DNA from: Oscillatoriales cyanobacterium USR001 | GTDB lineage: Bacteria; Cyanobacteriota; Cyanobacteriia; Cyanobacteriales; Microcoleaceae | Length of the DNA: 64,000 nt | Direction of reading: 5' to 3' | Assembly: GCA_001698425.1 (NCBI GenBank) | Contig: MBRE01000037.1 | Span: forward strand, 1 to 64,000 | Shown here: positions 1-9,900 of the stretch, piece after piece | How positions within the stretch are numbered: the first letter of the stretch is position 1 | Layout of the letters: the number at the start of each line of letters is the position of its first letter | Notes under the pieces: model-generated | What the model was told of the DNA's origin: nothing | Seen by the model: the letters and a program-made list of their open reading frames with translations, nothing else | The model's database searches: none | Program-made: the position numbers and the translations under genes

Positions 1-41
1 TGAGGGTGCGGAATGTGGGATACAAGAATGGCCGAAGCAAT

Positions 42-80
42 AAAAAACTGCACCCCCAAAATTAATTTGGAAGTGCAGCT
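42..80 (-). terminator. Rho-independent terminator of the first SdrD-like gene
   Basis: Read on the minus strand, a stem starting CTGCACTTCCAAA and closing with TTTTGGGGGTGCAG is followed directly by a run of T (seen as AAAAAA at 42-47 on the plus strand). It lies about 50 bases past the stop codon of the minus-strand gene ending at 131, the right place and polarity for an intrinsic terminator. Confidence 0.75.
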
Positions 81-130
81 TAAAATCATTACTCAAGGCA
101 TCAAACCTTGAATTAAAAAACTAGAAGCGA

Positions 131-2602
131 TTAAAACAGCGGAGAAGGAGCAGGAGCCGCCAATAACAACTTCTGGTCATCAATCAACGGATCTTGCGCC
201 ACAATACTCAAAGAACTTAAAGAGTCTTCAGTATTCGTCACCACAGGCAAAGAAGATACCGCAGCATCACCAGTAATAAAACTAGCAGCATCACTTGTTG
301 GCTGAGTAGCTAAAAGACCCCCATCAGTCAAAGGATCAAGAGTACCACTCGTTGCCTGAGTAGTAGTATTGCTTGCTCTCGGAGGTGAAGGAACTGTATT
401 CGGACCAGGCACTAAGAAGTTAACGGGGTTAGGTCCGGTTGGAATCGGGAATGGATTTGTCACACTGGGATCGCCAAAGACTTCCAATACCGAGTATGTA
501 CCTGGGAACAGATCGGTAAACAAAGCAATACCATTGCTATCGCTTCTTGACAGCGGTTCAGTTCCAGCATCATAGCGACCATTCCGGTTCAAATCCAAAG
601 TAAACGGAATACCCACCAACGGCGGTTCTCCATTATTTTGTACGCCATCACGGTTATCATCTCGGAACTTCGGCACTCGCAAGTCATAACGACGAGCATT
701 ACCAATCAAAGCACAACCAAACTCTTGATTAGCCCCTAGAATAATATCCAGCGGTTGAGTAGTTTGGAAGAAACCAGCGGGAGCCACCTCACGAACTCGG
801 TAGGTTCCAGGGGTCAAATTATTGAACGACCATGTACCATCGGCAGCACTAACCGTACTGGGTTCCGTTGATTGGAACCGACCATCACCATTGGTATCAA
901 TATAGATCGTAGTACCTTGAATCCCCGGTTCATTACCATCGCGATAGCCATTTTGGTTCAAATCCTCAAACTTACAACCAGTAATTCGGCTATTAGGAGT
1001 ATTACCAAAAATCACATTAGCGTCTTGAGTACCAAGGTTAAACTGAACGCGAGCCGGATTAGAAGCTGCAAAACCAGTTGGTACCACTTCTGCCACAGCA
1101 TAACTACCCGCAGGTAAGTTAGTGAAAGCCGCCCGACCATCAGCATTAGTTATGCGAGATTCTTCTGTACCTGCCTGAAACTGACCGTCACCGTTGAGGT
1201 CAATAAAAACTGTCACCCCACTAACAGGAGTTTCATTCCGATTTGGCTCATAGATCCCGTTGCCATTCTGATCGTTGTATTTGAATACATTGATATTAGG
1301 TCGGGTATTTCCTACTGCTCCACCCCCAGTCTGTCCTGGATTAACTGCCACAGGAGAAAAAGTGACAGAAGGTTGAGGATTTCTTGGTGGTAGAGTGAAC
1401 GTTTCTTTGACAAAAATTGGGCGCTGACCGGCTGGCACAATCGGATCGTCTATATTTGCACCAGTGCGAGTATAGCTTGTGTCTGTTACTCGCAATGGTG
1501 CAGCTTCGTTAATCGAACCCTGGAATCGCGACCCAGTTCCCGGTGCCGAAACTTGAATTGGGTTAGGAGTGCTACCAATGGGAGCGTTGAAGTTACCAGG
1601 GACACCGCCACCTACCACTGATGGGAGTGTGGTTGGGAAGATTTCCAACACAGAGTAATTGCCAGCAGGCAAATCTCTGAAAACGCCTTGTCCATTAGCA
1701 TCTGTGATCAGTATTGGTTCATCTGTTTGCCAGCGACCATCTCTGTTCAAATCGATAATAAAGGGAACTCTAGCAATAGGAGGTTCCTGACCAGTGAAGC
1801 CGTTAACATTAGTAACAGTATTTCGTCTGCCGTTACCATCTAAATCTCGGAATTTTTCAACAGGGATTTGGTAGAGGGGTGCGTTACCAACCTGAGCGCA
1901 GGAAAAGGTTTCTCCTGCCTTTACTGTTACATCCAGTAAAGGAACATTGTTAGGAGGAGTGCTTTGGGGAAAATCTCTTTCCAAAGGTTCAGTGGTTAAA
2001 CCGTTGACTCGTTCTTCCCGAATCCGGTAGGTTCCCGCTGACACATTTAGCCGCCAGTTACCGTTTCGATCGCTGAAGGTACTTTGTTCGTTTGTATCAA
2101 AGATTCCGTTGTTGTTGGCATCAATATAAATCCTGACGTTTTTAATACCGGGTTCATTTCCATCTCTGAAACCGTCACCGTCTAGGTCAAGGTATTTACA
2201 GCCAACGATCCCGCTTGCTGGTGTGGTGCTGTTACCAAATAAAACGTTTACGTCTGTATTGCTAACAGTAACGGGAAGTGGGTTAGGGGTGGTAGCAAAA
2301 GCACCAGAGGGAACTTGTTCGGTAATCCGATAGTTACCTGGGGCAACGTTAAGGAATTGGAAAACACCGTTAGTACCACTGGTGACAACAGCTTCCCCGG
2401 CAACGCCGGCGTTAAACGTCCCGTTAGCGGTGGCTGCCGGTTCAAGGATGAAGGTTACGTTGGCTAGTCCAGGTTCGTTTGACTCTCGGATGCCATTGCC
2501 GTTAAGGTCATTGAATTTAACCCCAAAAATACCAGGCCCGCGATTTCCAAAGACTGGCGGTGTCTGCTGGGCAATAATGTCTATTTGTTGTTCATCTGCC
2601 AT
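131..2602 (-). CDS. SdrD B-like / EF-hand-repeat surface protein
   Basis: An 823-residue protein made of about six repeats of the SdrD B-like (Cna B-type) beta-sandwich class. Each unit opens with a calcium-loop-like motif such as FNDLNGNGIRESNEPG or YLDLDGDGFRDGNEPG and closes with a GxYRIxE or GxYSVLE strand. Family knowledge: such domains stiffen extracellular proteins and bind Ca2+. No signal peptide and no LPXTG anchor is visible, so export by a type I or other leaderless route is inferred. The ATG at 2602 has a good AAGGAG upstream. The C-terminal 80 residues are Ser/Thr-rich and non-repetitive. The next gene upstream is a second protein of the same class, so the two look like a paralogous pair. 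Exact role unknown. Confidence 0.8.
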   Translation of the reverse strand: MADEQQIDIIAQQTPPVFGNRGPGIFGVKFNDLNGNGIRESNEPGLANVTFILEPAATANGTFNAGVAGEAVVTSGTNGVFQFLNVAPGNYRITEQVPSGAFATTPNPLPVTVSNTDVNVLFGNSTTPASGIVGCKYLDLDGDGFRDGNEPGIKNVRIYIDANNNGIFDTNEQSTFSDRNGNWRLNVSAGTYRIREERVNGLTTEPLERDFPQSTPPNNVPLLDVTVKAGETFSCAQVGNAPLYQIPVEKFRDLDGNGRRNTVTNVNGFTGQEPPIARVPFIIDLNRDGRWQTDEPILITDANGQGVFRDLPAGNYSVLEIFPTTLPSVVGGGVPGNFNAPIGSTPNPIQVSAPGTGSRFQGSINEAAPLRVTDTSYTRTGANIDDPIVPAGQRPIFVKETFTLPPRNPQPSVTFSPVAVNPGQTGGGAVGNTRPNINVFKYNDQNGNGIYEPNRNETPVSGVTVFIDLNGDGQFQAGTEESRITNADGRAAFTNLPAGSYAVAEVVPTGFAASNPARVQFNLGTQDANVIFGNTPNSRITGCKFEDLNQNGYRDGNEPGIQGTTIYIDTNGDGRFQSTEPSTVSAADGTWSFNNLTPGTYRVREVAPAGFFQTTQPLDIILGANQEFGCALIGNARRYDLRVPKFRDDNRDGVQNNGEPPLVGIPFTLDLNRNGRYDAGTEPLSRSDSNGIALFTDLFPGTYSVLEVFGDPSVTNPFPIPTGPNPVNFLVPGPNTVPSPPRASNTTTQATSGTLDPLTDGGLLATQPTSDAASFITGDAAVSSLPVVTNTEDSLSSLSIVAQDPLIDDQKLLLAAPAPSPLF

Positions 2603-3142
2603 GATTTCTCTCCTTCACACCTAAATCCATCTAAATTACACACTAATGTATCGGTTTGTCAATCACCCACTAGCCAAAGCTAATGGCTGAAAACCGCTAC
2701 TCACTCATACTGAATACGTTTGCACTTGCTCTGATGTTCCTCATTCAACAGGAAAATGCTTCAAGCTTTGTCGCAGGAAAGTATATCAGGTTTTTAACAA
2801 CTCTGGCAATTTCAAGCTAACATCTTTTGTCCTAAAAATTTTTAGGTGGAGATGTGATGCCTTGGGCTGGCTTCGCCTACGCGCTTGCTGTTACTAGGCG
2901 GCGATCGAGTTACAACTGATGGGAACGGCGGATTGCGGTTCTCCCAAGTCTCGCTCTTTCGGAGGTTAGCACCAGTAACACATTAGAATTAAGCTCCTAA
3001 TATACAAGCTGGCTTCCAGGTTTCTGAAGCCTAGACCTGACTATTGAAAGTTGCCTCCAATAGACTATCACAGCAACTGCACTTTAACTGCTTTCCTATC
3101 CGTTATTGCTCTTGAGAAAACGGGAAAGAATGGTAATGACCT
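2603..3142. other. 540-base gap holding a structured leader candidate
   Basis: No convincing reading frame is seen on either strand. The left third is AT-rich. The segment 2851-2980 is GC-richer and rich in complementary short runs, and is listed separately as a possible leader RNA of the gene starting at 2602. A perfect palindrome CCTAAAAATTTTTAGG lies at 2831-2846, between that segment and the start codon. Confidence 0.5.
2851..2980 (-). promoter_or_regulatory. Possible cobalamin-riboswitch-like leader (degenerate)
   Basis: On the minus strand TGGTGC near 2975 can pair with GCATCA near 2857, closing a domain of about 120 nt. Inside it lie CCGAAAGAG, GGGAGAACCGCAATCCG, TTCCCATCAGTTGTAA, a CGCCTA/TAGGCG hairpin and GCGAAGCCAGCCCAAGGC. 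The order and spacing recall the cobalamin riboswitch core (GGUGC ... GGGAA ... GUGCAAAUCCG ... CCCGCAACUGUAA ... GCCAGGA-ACCUGCC), but several invariant bases do not match. The downstream gene is not a B12 gene. Part of the segment (GCGTAGGCGAAGCC) may instead be a common cyanobacterial short repeat. Treat as a lead only. Confidence 0.25.
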
Positions 3143-5068
3143 CTAAAAAAGCCCAAAAGGGTGAGCCTCGATCGCAATACCTGACCCCCCGCTCCCAGAT
3201 ACAATTAATTCATCACTTGGGAGCGAGTTATCTTTTATCTCCTGAAAAATATTCAGTTGCCCAAAGCTCAAATCATTAGTTAAACTCACTAAATCTTTAC
3301 TCTCACCAAAATTTAAAATGGCATTAGTATCAGTTGCACCCAACAAAAATTTGTCTGGCTTGACTTCACCTATCAAACTCTCTTTACCTGATTTACTACT
3401 GTTTGTCAAGGGATCGTTCAAAGATTCTTTTGCCAACTGATTCTCATCCCCCGTAATCAGATCGAGACTTCGGGCTGATGTGCCTGCACTGATGGTAACT
3501 ACTGCCGGTGATGTAGTTTGGATGAAACCAGGGGGTGCGATTTCTCGGAGTACGTAGGTTCCCACTGGAACATTACGAAAGCTGTAATTGCCTTGACCAT
3601 CAGAAACAGTAGAGGGTTCAGTTGTGTCTAAACTGCTGTTGTTATTGAGGTCAATATAAATTTGGGTATTTGCGATCGGGGGTTCCCCTGGATCTAGTCT
3701 ACCATTGGCATTCAGATCGTTAAATTTCACACCGCTGATATTACCCAAAACCAAACTATTGCCGAAGGATATATTTGTGGCATTTGTACCATTACCGACG
3801 ATAATCGGGCTGGGATTAGGAGTAGTTTGACGAAATCCTGGTTGCTGAACTTCTCTCACCAAATAAGTTCCTTGTGGCAAATTAATAAAAGAAAAGTTGC
3901 CTTGGGCATTAGTTAAGTTCAAAGGTTCGTTCGAGTCCCGCTGACTATTGTTATTCAAATCGAGATATATCGGCCAGTTGGCTACTCTGGGTTCATTCGG
4001 TTCATTTACCCCATTCCCATTGAGGTCATTAAATTTAAAGCCGCTAATACTACCTGTGGGTAAATTATTACCAAAATTGATACCTGCGGCATTAGTACCA
4101 CCAGTGATCGCAATTGGACCAGGATTTGGAGTTGTTTGCACCCAACCGGGTTGCAAAACTTCCCTAACAAAGTAATTGCCCGGAACTACATTGGCGAAAG
4201 TATAGTTACCTTGAGGATTAGTGAAGGTTGTGGGTTCCCCTGAGTCTAATCTCCCATTATTGTTAAGGTCTATATAAATTTGCCAATTAGCAAGGGCGGG
4301 GTCTGTAGCATCTCTAAAGCCGTTAGCATTGAGGTCGTTGAATTTGATGCCGCTGATACTACCAGTGAAAAAAATGTTACCAAAGTTGACATTATTAATT
4401 ACTGCTCCTGGTGTCAGATTGATCGTGCCAGGATTAGGTGTGGTTCGGCGAAAATTGGGTTGTTGAACTTCTCTAACTGTGTAGTTACCAACGGGGATAT
4501 TAACGAAGGCATAGTTACCTTGGGCATTAGTTAAGGTGCTAGGTTCGTTGCTATCAAGGCGGCTGTTACCATTGAGGTCAAGATAAATTTGCCAGTTGGA
4601 AAGAGTGGGTTCTCCAGGATCTAGTTGGGCGTTAGCATTAATATCATTGAATTTTAGTCCGCTGATCGTGCCGGCAAAAAAGTTATTACCAAAGTTAATG
4701 CCTGTGGCGTTTGTACCACTGACAATGGTAATGGAACCGGGGTTAGGTGTAGTTTGGCGAAAATTGGGTTGTTGGACTTCCCTAACTAAGTAATTTCCCG
4801 GTGGTAAGTTCACGAAGAAATAATTACCTTGGGCATTAGTTGAGGTTAATGGTTCGTTGGAGTCCGGTCTACCATTGTTGTTCAGGTCAAGGAAGATTTG
4901 CCAGTTAGGGAGTGTAGGTTCTCCGGCATCTAAAATGCCATTGGCATTAAGGTCGTTAAATTTTAAGCCGCTGATGGTTCCTACTTGGACGTTGCCAAAG
5001 TTGACGTTACCGATGTCTGTTTGGCTGCTGTTTCTGTTACTGCCGGTTGATTCTGGGATGCTGGCCAT
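3143..5068 (-). CDS. SdrD B-like repeat protein, five tandem units
   Basis: A 641-residue protein with five very similar repeats of about 94 residues. Each has a FNDLNANGxxDxGEP loop, then a DLNNNGxxDSxEP loop, then GNYxVREVQQPxFRQTTPNP, then a GINFGN-type end. These are SdrD B-like domains with dockerin/EF-hand-like Ca loops. The C-terminal 110 residues are unique and end in a Gly/Ser-rich stretch. I start it at the ATG at 5068 (MASIPES): the frame stays open upstream to a TTG at 5185, but that extension is encoded entirely by a CT-rich microsatellite and would give an implausible Phe/Leu/Pro/Ser peptide. No Shine-Dalgarno is visible before 5068 because the repeat abuts the start. Paralogue of the gene at 131-2602. 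Confidence 0.75.
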   Translation of the reverse strand: MASIPESTGSNRNSSQTDIGNVNFGNVQVGTISGLKFNDLNANGILDAGEPTLPNWQIFLDLNNNGRPDSNEPLTSTNAQGNYFFVNLPPGNYLVREVQQPNFRQTTPNPGSITIVSGTNATGINFGNNFFAGTISGLKFNDINANAQLDPGEPTLSNWQIYLDLNGNSRLDSNEPSTLTNAQGNYAFVNIPVGNYTVREVQQPNFRRTTPNPGTINLTPGAVINNVNFGNIFFTGSISGIKFNDLNANGFRDATDPALANWQIYIDLNNNGRLDSGEPTTFTNPQGNYTFANVVPGNYFVREVLQPGWVQTTPNPGPIAITGGTNAAGINFGNNLPTGSISGFKFNDLNGNGVNEPNEPRVANWPIYLDLNNNSQRDSNEPLNLTNAQGNFSFINLPQGTYLVREVQQPGFRQTTPNPSPIIVGNGTNATNISFGNSLVLGNISGVKFNDLNANGRLDPGEPPIANTQIYIDLNNNSSLDTTEPSTVSDGQGNYSFRNVPVGTYVLREIAPPGFIQTTSPAVVTISAGTSARSLDLITGDENQLAKESLNDPLTNSSKSGKESLIGEVKPDKFLLGATDTNAILNFGESKDLVSLTNDLSFGQLNIFQEIKDNSLPSDELIVSGSGGSGIAIEAHPFGLF

Positions 5069-5073
5069 AAGCG

Positions 5074-5229
5074 AAGGAAGAAGGAAGAAGGAAGAAGGAA
5101 GAAGGAAGAGGGAAGAAGGAAGAGGGAAGAAGGAAGAGGGAAGAAGGAAGAGGGAAGAAGGAAGAGGGAAGAAGGAAGCAATCAACAGTTAACAGTTAAC
5201 AAATAACAGTTAACCGTTAACCGTTAACC
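5074..5229. repeat. STRR array: GGAAGAA/GGAAGAG heptamers, then GTTAAC units
   Basis: About fifteen tandem 7-base units alternate between GGAAGAA and GGAAGAG (5074-5178). They are followed by AACAGTTAAC / AACAAATAACAGTTAAC / CCGTTAACCGTTAACC units (5183-5229). Both are short tandemly repeated repetitive sequences typical of filamentous cyanobacteria. The array fills the whole space between the SdrD-like gene and the end of ndhJ. Confidence 0.9.
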
Positions 5230-5231
5230 AA

Positions 5232-5735
5232 TTAGTAAGCGTCTTGCAGTTCGTAGAAATCAGGGGAGATGTAGTCTTTACGCAAAGGCCAGCCTATCCA
5301 GTCTTCGGGCATTAAAATCCGTTTGAGATTGGGATGTCCTTCGTAGAAGATGCCGTACATATCGTAGGTTTCTCGTTCTTGAAAGTCGGCGGCTTTCCAG
5401 ATCCAGTAAACTGATGGTAGTTTGGGATCTTCGCGGGGTAGAAAGACTTTAACTCGGACTGCTTCGGGGCGATCGCAGTTATCGCTAACTTTAACTAAGT
5501 CATAGAAACTAACTAAATCTTCCCCTGGCCCTTGGTCATAGCCACCTTGACACCGTAGATAGTTGAAACCATAAGCGTAAAGTGCTGTTGCCATTGGAAT
5601 TAAAAATTCCCGGCTAACTTTTAGGATCTCAACTCCTGAACGATCTGGCCCTAAAGATTCGTGTTCAAAGCCATTCTGGGTTAGCCACTGGGAAACTTTA
5701 CCCGGTTCAACAATAGCTGCTGAGGAATCAGACAC
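5232..5735 (-). CDS. ndhJ: NAD(P)H-quinone oxidoreductase subunit J
   Basis: A 167-residue protein of the NuoC/30-kDa subunit family, part of the hydrophilic arm of cyanobacterial NDH-1, which takes electrons from ferredoxin to plastoquinone for respiration and cyclic electron flow. The family signature is clear in the C-terminal half: [20 protein letters not shown] followed by RKDY. Length is normal for NdhJ. The start is the GTG at 5735, preceded by AGGAGGTG at good spacing. It overlaps the end of ndhK by 8 bases, so translation is probably coupled. The order ndhC-ndhK-ndhJ is the standard cyanobacterial and chloroplast operon. Confidence 0.96.
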   Translation of the reverse strand: MSDSSAAIVEPGKVSQWLTQNGFEHESLGPDRSGVEILKVSREFLIPMATALYAYGFNYLRCQGGYDQGPGEDLVSFYDLVKVSDNCDRPEAVRVKVFLPREDPKLPSVYWIWKAADFQERETYDMYGIFYEGHPNLKRILMPEDWIGWPLRKDYISPDFYELQDAY

Positions 5736-6450
5736 GGGGCACCTCCTGTTTTTGGGTTGCTTGCAGGGCGGGGGGTACGGGCATTCCCATTGCTTCGGTT
5801 AGTGCGACTGGCGGTGTGAACCGGGTGGGAACTTGTAAATATTTGCCATCCAAGATTTGGTCTACGACTTTCATCTTGTGGGTTCTGGTGTAGTAACGGT
5901 GGGTTGGTTGTAAGTTACCCCGTTCTTGCAGGGAGTCGTTGGAAATCTTCTTCCGCAGTTTGATAATTGCGTCGATAATGGCTTCGGGGCGGGGGGGACA
6001 GCCGGGGATATAGACATCGACTGGAATCAGTTTATCCACGCCGCGTACTGCTGTGGGTGAGTCCATGCTGAACATTCCACCGGTGATGGTGCAAGCGCCC
6101 ATAGCGATCACGTATTTGGGTTCTGGCATTTGTTCGTAAAGCCGCACCAAAATAGGGGCGTACTTCATGGTGATCGTGCCGGCGGTGATTAGGAGGTCGG
6201 CTTGCCGGGGGCTGGAACGGGGGACTAGACCGAAGCGATCAAAGTCGAAACGGGAACCGATGAGTGCGGCAAACTCGATGAAGCAACAAGCTGTCCCGTA
6301 GAGGAGAGGCCACAAGCTAGAAAGTCTTGCCCAGTTGTACAGGTCGTCAACGGTGGTGAGAATCACGTTTTCGGACAATTGGGAGGTGATTTCGGGGCGC
6401 TCAACTGGGTTGACAAGTTGCGGTTTTTGTGTATCAGAAGTTAAGACCAT
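5728..6450 (-). CDS. ndhK: NAD(P)H-quinone oxidoreductase subunit K
   Basis: The NuoB/PSST subunit, which carries the terminal 4Fe-4S cluster (N2) of NDH-1. Cluster cysteines are seen in [20 protein letters not shown] and PGCPPRPE. I choose the ATG at 6450 (240 residues) because AAAGGAGCC lies just upstream of it. An in-frame ATG at 6471 would add seven residues and a 31-base overlap with ndhC but has no better ribosome site. With the 6450 start the overlap with ndhC is 10 bases. Length and order match the conserved ndhCKJ operon. Confidence 0.95.
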   Translation of the reverse strand: MVLTSDTQKPQLVNPVERPEITSQLSENVILTTVDDLYNWARLSSLWPLLYGTACCFIEFAALIGSRFDFDRFGLVPRSSPRQADLLITAGTITMKYAPILVRLYEQMPEPKYVIAMGACTITGGMFSMDSPTAVRGVDKLIPVDVYIPGCPPRPEAIIDAIIKLRKKISNDSLQERGNLQPTHRYYTRTHKMKVVDQILDGKYLQVPTRFTPPVALTEAMGMPVPPALQATQKQEVPRV

Positions 6451-6803
6451 TCTAAGGCTCCTTTGCGCCATGCGTAAACGAGAGCAATAACGAGAATTGT
6501 GATAAAGATCAAGGCTTCGATGAAGGCCAGGAGTCCTAGTTGACTGAAGGCGACGGCCCAGGGATAGAGGAAAACGGTTTCTACGTCAAAGATGACGAAG
6601 ACTAGGGCGAACATATAGTAGCGGATGTTGAATTGAATCCAGGCTCCGCCGATGGGTTCGACTCCAGATTCGTAGGTGGTGCGCCGGTCGTAGGGCCGGC
6701 TGACGGGCCGCAGCAGCTTGGAGGCTGTAAGAGCGCCGATGGGTACTAGGCTGGAGATGATTAAGAAGCCTAAGAAGTATTCGTAGCCGTTGAGTGCAAA
6801 CAC
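6441..6803 (-). CDS. ndhC: NAD(P)H-quinone oxidoreductase subunit 3
   Basis: A 120-residue membrane subunit of NDH-1 (NuoA family). Three hydrophobic segments are visible at roughly residues 8-30, 63-85 and 90-112. The conserved loop [18 protein letters not shown] and [12 protein letters not shown] are diagnostic. It is the first gene of the ndhCKJ operon, and its 3' end overlaps the ndhK start. The 138 bases upstream to the next gene on the same strand must hold the promoter; no clear box was recognised. Confidence 0.96.
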   Translation of the reverse strand: MFALNGYEYFLGFLIISSLVPIGALTASKLLRPVSRPYDRRTTYESGVEPIGGAWIQFNIRYYMFALVFVIFDVETVFLYPWAVAFSQLGLLAFIEALIFITILVIALVYAWRKGALEWS

Positions 6804-6941
6804 GGTGGTTAATTACTGCCTCTGTGAAAGGGTTTTGTAACTTGTCTTTACAATATATGATTTTGGGTAGTAGGGGCAAGGGTAATTGGCAATGTAATGA
6901 GTAAGTCTTCAACTCGGCGTTTATTTATGCCCTACTACTGA

Positions 6942-9900
6942 TCATCGCACCCCAAGAGTATCTCCAGTTTCTGCGGCAATAAATACACTTTCAAATACTC
7001 TGTCATAGTCGCTAATTAACCACTTTGGTAAACGGTTTTTAGCATCGGGTACGCGCATTTTACCCGGAGGTAAATATAACATTGCACCCAGAATAGAATT
7101 GATAGCTTTAGGATAAATTAAACCTTTCCCGATCGCAATTAATTCTTGTAAAAAAGTCTGTTCAGTTTCCAGCAATGGCTCCTTTTGAAATCCAGAGTAA
7201 AGTAGTGCTTGATAACCACTTCTCACATCACCATTATAGATATTTTCTAGTCGATCGATTGGTGCATTCAGCCAAAAATCAGCTAGTTGTTTTCTCATCT
7301 GGCGAAGTTCTAATACTATAGATTCATCAGCCGGATCGATGCAGTAGAGATTCACACAGCCTAATAGTTGATTCAAAAATTTGGGCGAAGCAATATAATT
7401 AGCTAGTAATTCAGAGGATGTCGCTTGACTTCCAGACTCAGAGTTAAGGGCAATTTCGCTTTCAAAAATCTGCTCATAATCACCGATCAACCAATTAGGC
7501 AGACGATTTTTAGCATCTGGTATTCGCATTGTCCCCGGTGCAAAGTACAGCATTGAAGCCAGCAAAGAATTGATAGCTTTAGGATGTATTAATCCTTTGC
7601 TAAGTTGGGTTAATTGCTGCAAAAATTCTCCTTCTTCTTCTGTTAGCGGTTGATTTTGAAACCCACAGCTAAGAAGCATTTGATAACCTTTACCAGTCTC
7701 ACTTTGATAGATATTTCCCAATTTTTCTGCGGGAGCATTTAGCCAAAAATCTGCAAATTGTTTCCGTATTAGACGTAAAGAAGCAATTGCTGATGCTGAT
7801 GATGAATTGCTGTGGTAGAGATTTACTGAGTCAACAATTTGATTAAGGAATTGTTGACTGGGAGTTAAGATTGAATTACCCACCGGTAACTGACTATTTT
7901 GCCATTTTTGGAAAAGTTCTTGGAATAAATTCCCCAAGGAAATCGAGTAGGCGTGACTATTCAGAAAAGCAGGATTACCTTGCATTTTTTGCTGGATTTT
8001 CTCGCGATAAATCTTTCGGATTTGAGGGTTGCTACCGAAAGAAATTGCTAATTGAATATAAGATGCTTCGCTATTCGCAATCAATTCAGGCATTTCGATT
8101 TCGCGTAACATTGCTGCACCTTGGCGGAACCGCAAAGCGTTTCCTTCCATTACTATTGTTGGCAAACTTACTTGTAAAGGGTCAATTAAAGAAGTTGCAC
8201 CAGCGTAGGGATAGGAATCGAGATAAACATCTGCTAATCGTAAAAATTCTTTAACATCGCCGCGACTGGGTAATTGTTTTACGATTAATAAACGCTTAGT
8301 ATCAACGCCATATTTAGCTAATACGGCGTACAAGTTATTCACAAAAGGTGTAGTCGGATAAGTGCGAGTCCAAGCGGGGCCGAAGGGATATAAAATCAGG
8401 ATAGAGTTGGGGACTGCGGCGAGGATTTTTGCCCAAGTTTCTCGCAATTCTGGTAAAATTTTGTAGAAGTTTGCTCCTGAGATAAAGATTGTTGTTTCTT
8501 CAGAAATACCGAGACTATTTCTGGTTGGTTGAAGTGTGGCAATTTCGGATTGAGTGGCGTAATTGAAGCAAAATCCGCTGCCATCTAAAATTGCTAATTT
8601 TTCTCGATATTGTTCTTGATAACTGATATCTGGAATTGTCCATTTGCCGGCAATATAGTAGTCAATATGGCGCATTCCTGTAGTTGTTGGCGAACAGAAA
8701 GATGTTGTTTGTACTCTTGCTAAACGGTGAAGTGCTAGGGAAGTAGTTGGTTTATTAATGGCAGTTAAGTTGGTGCCAATAAACAGGATATCCAAGTCAT
8801 CATCGCGGATAGTTTGTACCTGTAAAGCAAAATCTTTATTGAGTGGAACTAGCTTGTCAACTCGACTCTGACAATAATTTTCTAATTGATGATTGCTGAC
8901 ATTAAGAGCATAAAGAAATATCTCAAATTTGTGACGATCTAAATGTTCAAAAACAGGGAGAGTGGCGAAGGTTTCTGTTTGAGGAGCGAAGTGATCGTTA
9001 AGGACTCCTAAGCGGATTTTTGAGCGAGTTATCGATCGCGCTGGGAAAGTATAATCAACTTGAAAGCCGCGATTTTTGAGAACTAACTCCATAATATCTG
9101 CTCGCTTTGTGTAAACTTCCCGCAGGTTTGCTGTTGTGAAGTATAGGGGGATAAAGTTGGCAGTTTGGCTGAAGAATAAAGCGATATTTTGCCAAATTTG
9201 AGCATCTGGATTGTTGAAAATATTGCTATGGATGTAATTTAACCATCCTTGGAAATAGCGATAGTAATTGTCTGCTTCTCCTATTTCTTGGAAGAGGTTG
9301 GGAGAGGAAAACATAAATTTTAGGTAGTCATTAACAAACCAATTAGGAATAGCGGCGCGTTCAAATTTTATTGATAATTGATCTGCGCGGCGGTAAAGCA
9401 TTGCGGCGAGGAGGTAATTGATGGTTTGAGGTTGTTCAAATCCTTGGGAAATTTGTGCTGCTAGTTGATTGATAAAGGTTTGTTCGGTATCAGTTAGGGT
9501 TTCATCTTTAATGCTGCTATTCAGGAGTGCTTGGTGAGCTTTACCTGTATCGTTTGTGTAGGCGTTTGCTAGTTCTTCGGCAGATAAATTGAGCAAAATA
9601 TCAGCAATTTGTTTTCTGGCTTGGCGGATATTTGCTAATGCTGATATATCTGATTGGTTGCTTTGATATTTTTCTACAATGCTGATGATGGCGGTTATAG
9701 ATGGTGGTGTAGCAACAGATTCGACCGATGTATTTGCAAAAATGGGACGCTCAGAAATTTGAGTGGCTGCGATTAAAGCTGAACTAACTTTTTGTGCCAT
9801 TTCGGACCAGGAGAATTTTTTGGCTTGTGCTAAACCAGCGAGAATTAATGCTTGACGATCGCGAAAATTTTGTACTTCAATTAGTGCTTTTTTTAGTTCT

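Noticed and set aside
872-1117. 81-codon plus-strand frame
   Set aside because: Antisense shadow of the first SdrD-like gene with no recognisable protein features.
5069-5185. N-terminal extension of the second SdrD-like gene that looks like a hydrophobic signal peptide
   Set aside because: It is coded wholly by the CT-rich heptamer array and starts at a TTG. The Phe/Leu/Pro/Ser pattern is what any frame of that repeat would give.
4857-5192. 111-codon plus-strand frame ending in Glu/Lys/Arg repeats
   Set aside because: It is antisense to the SdrD-like gene and its tail is only the microsatellite read on the other strand.
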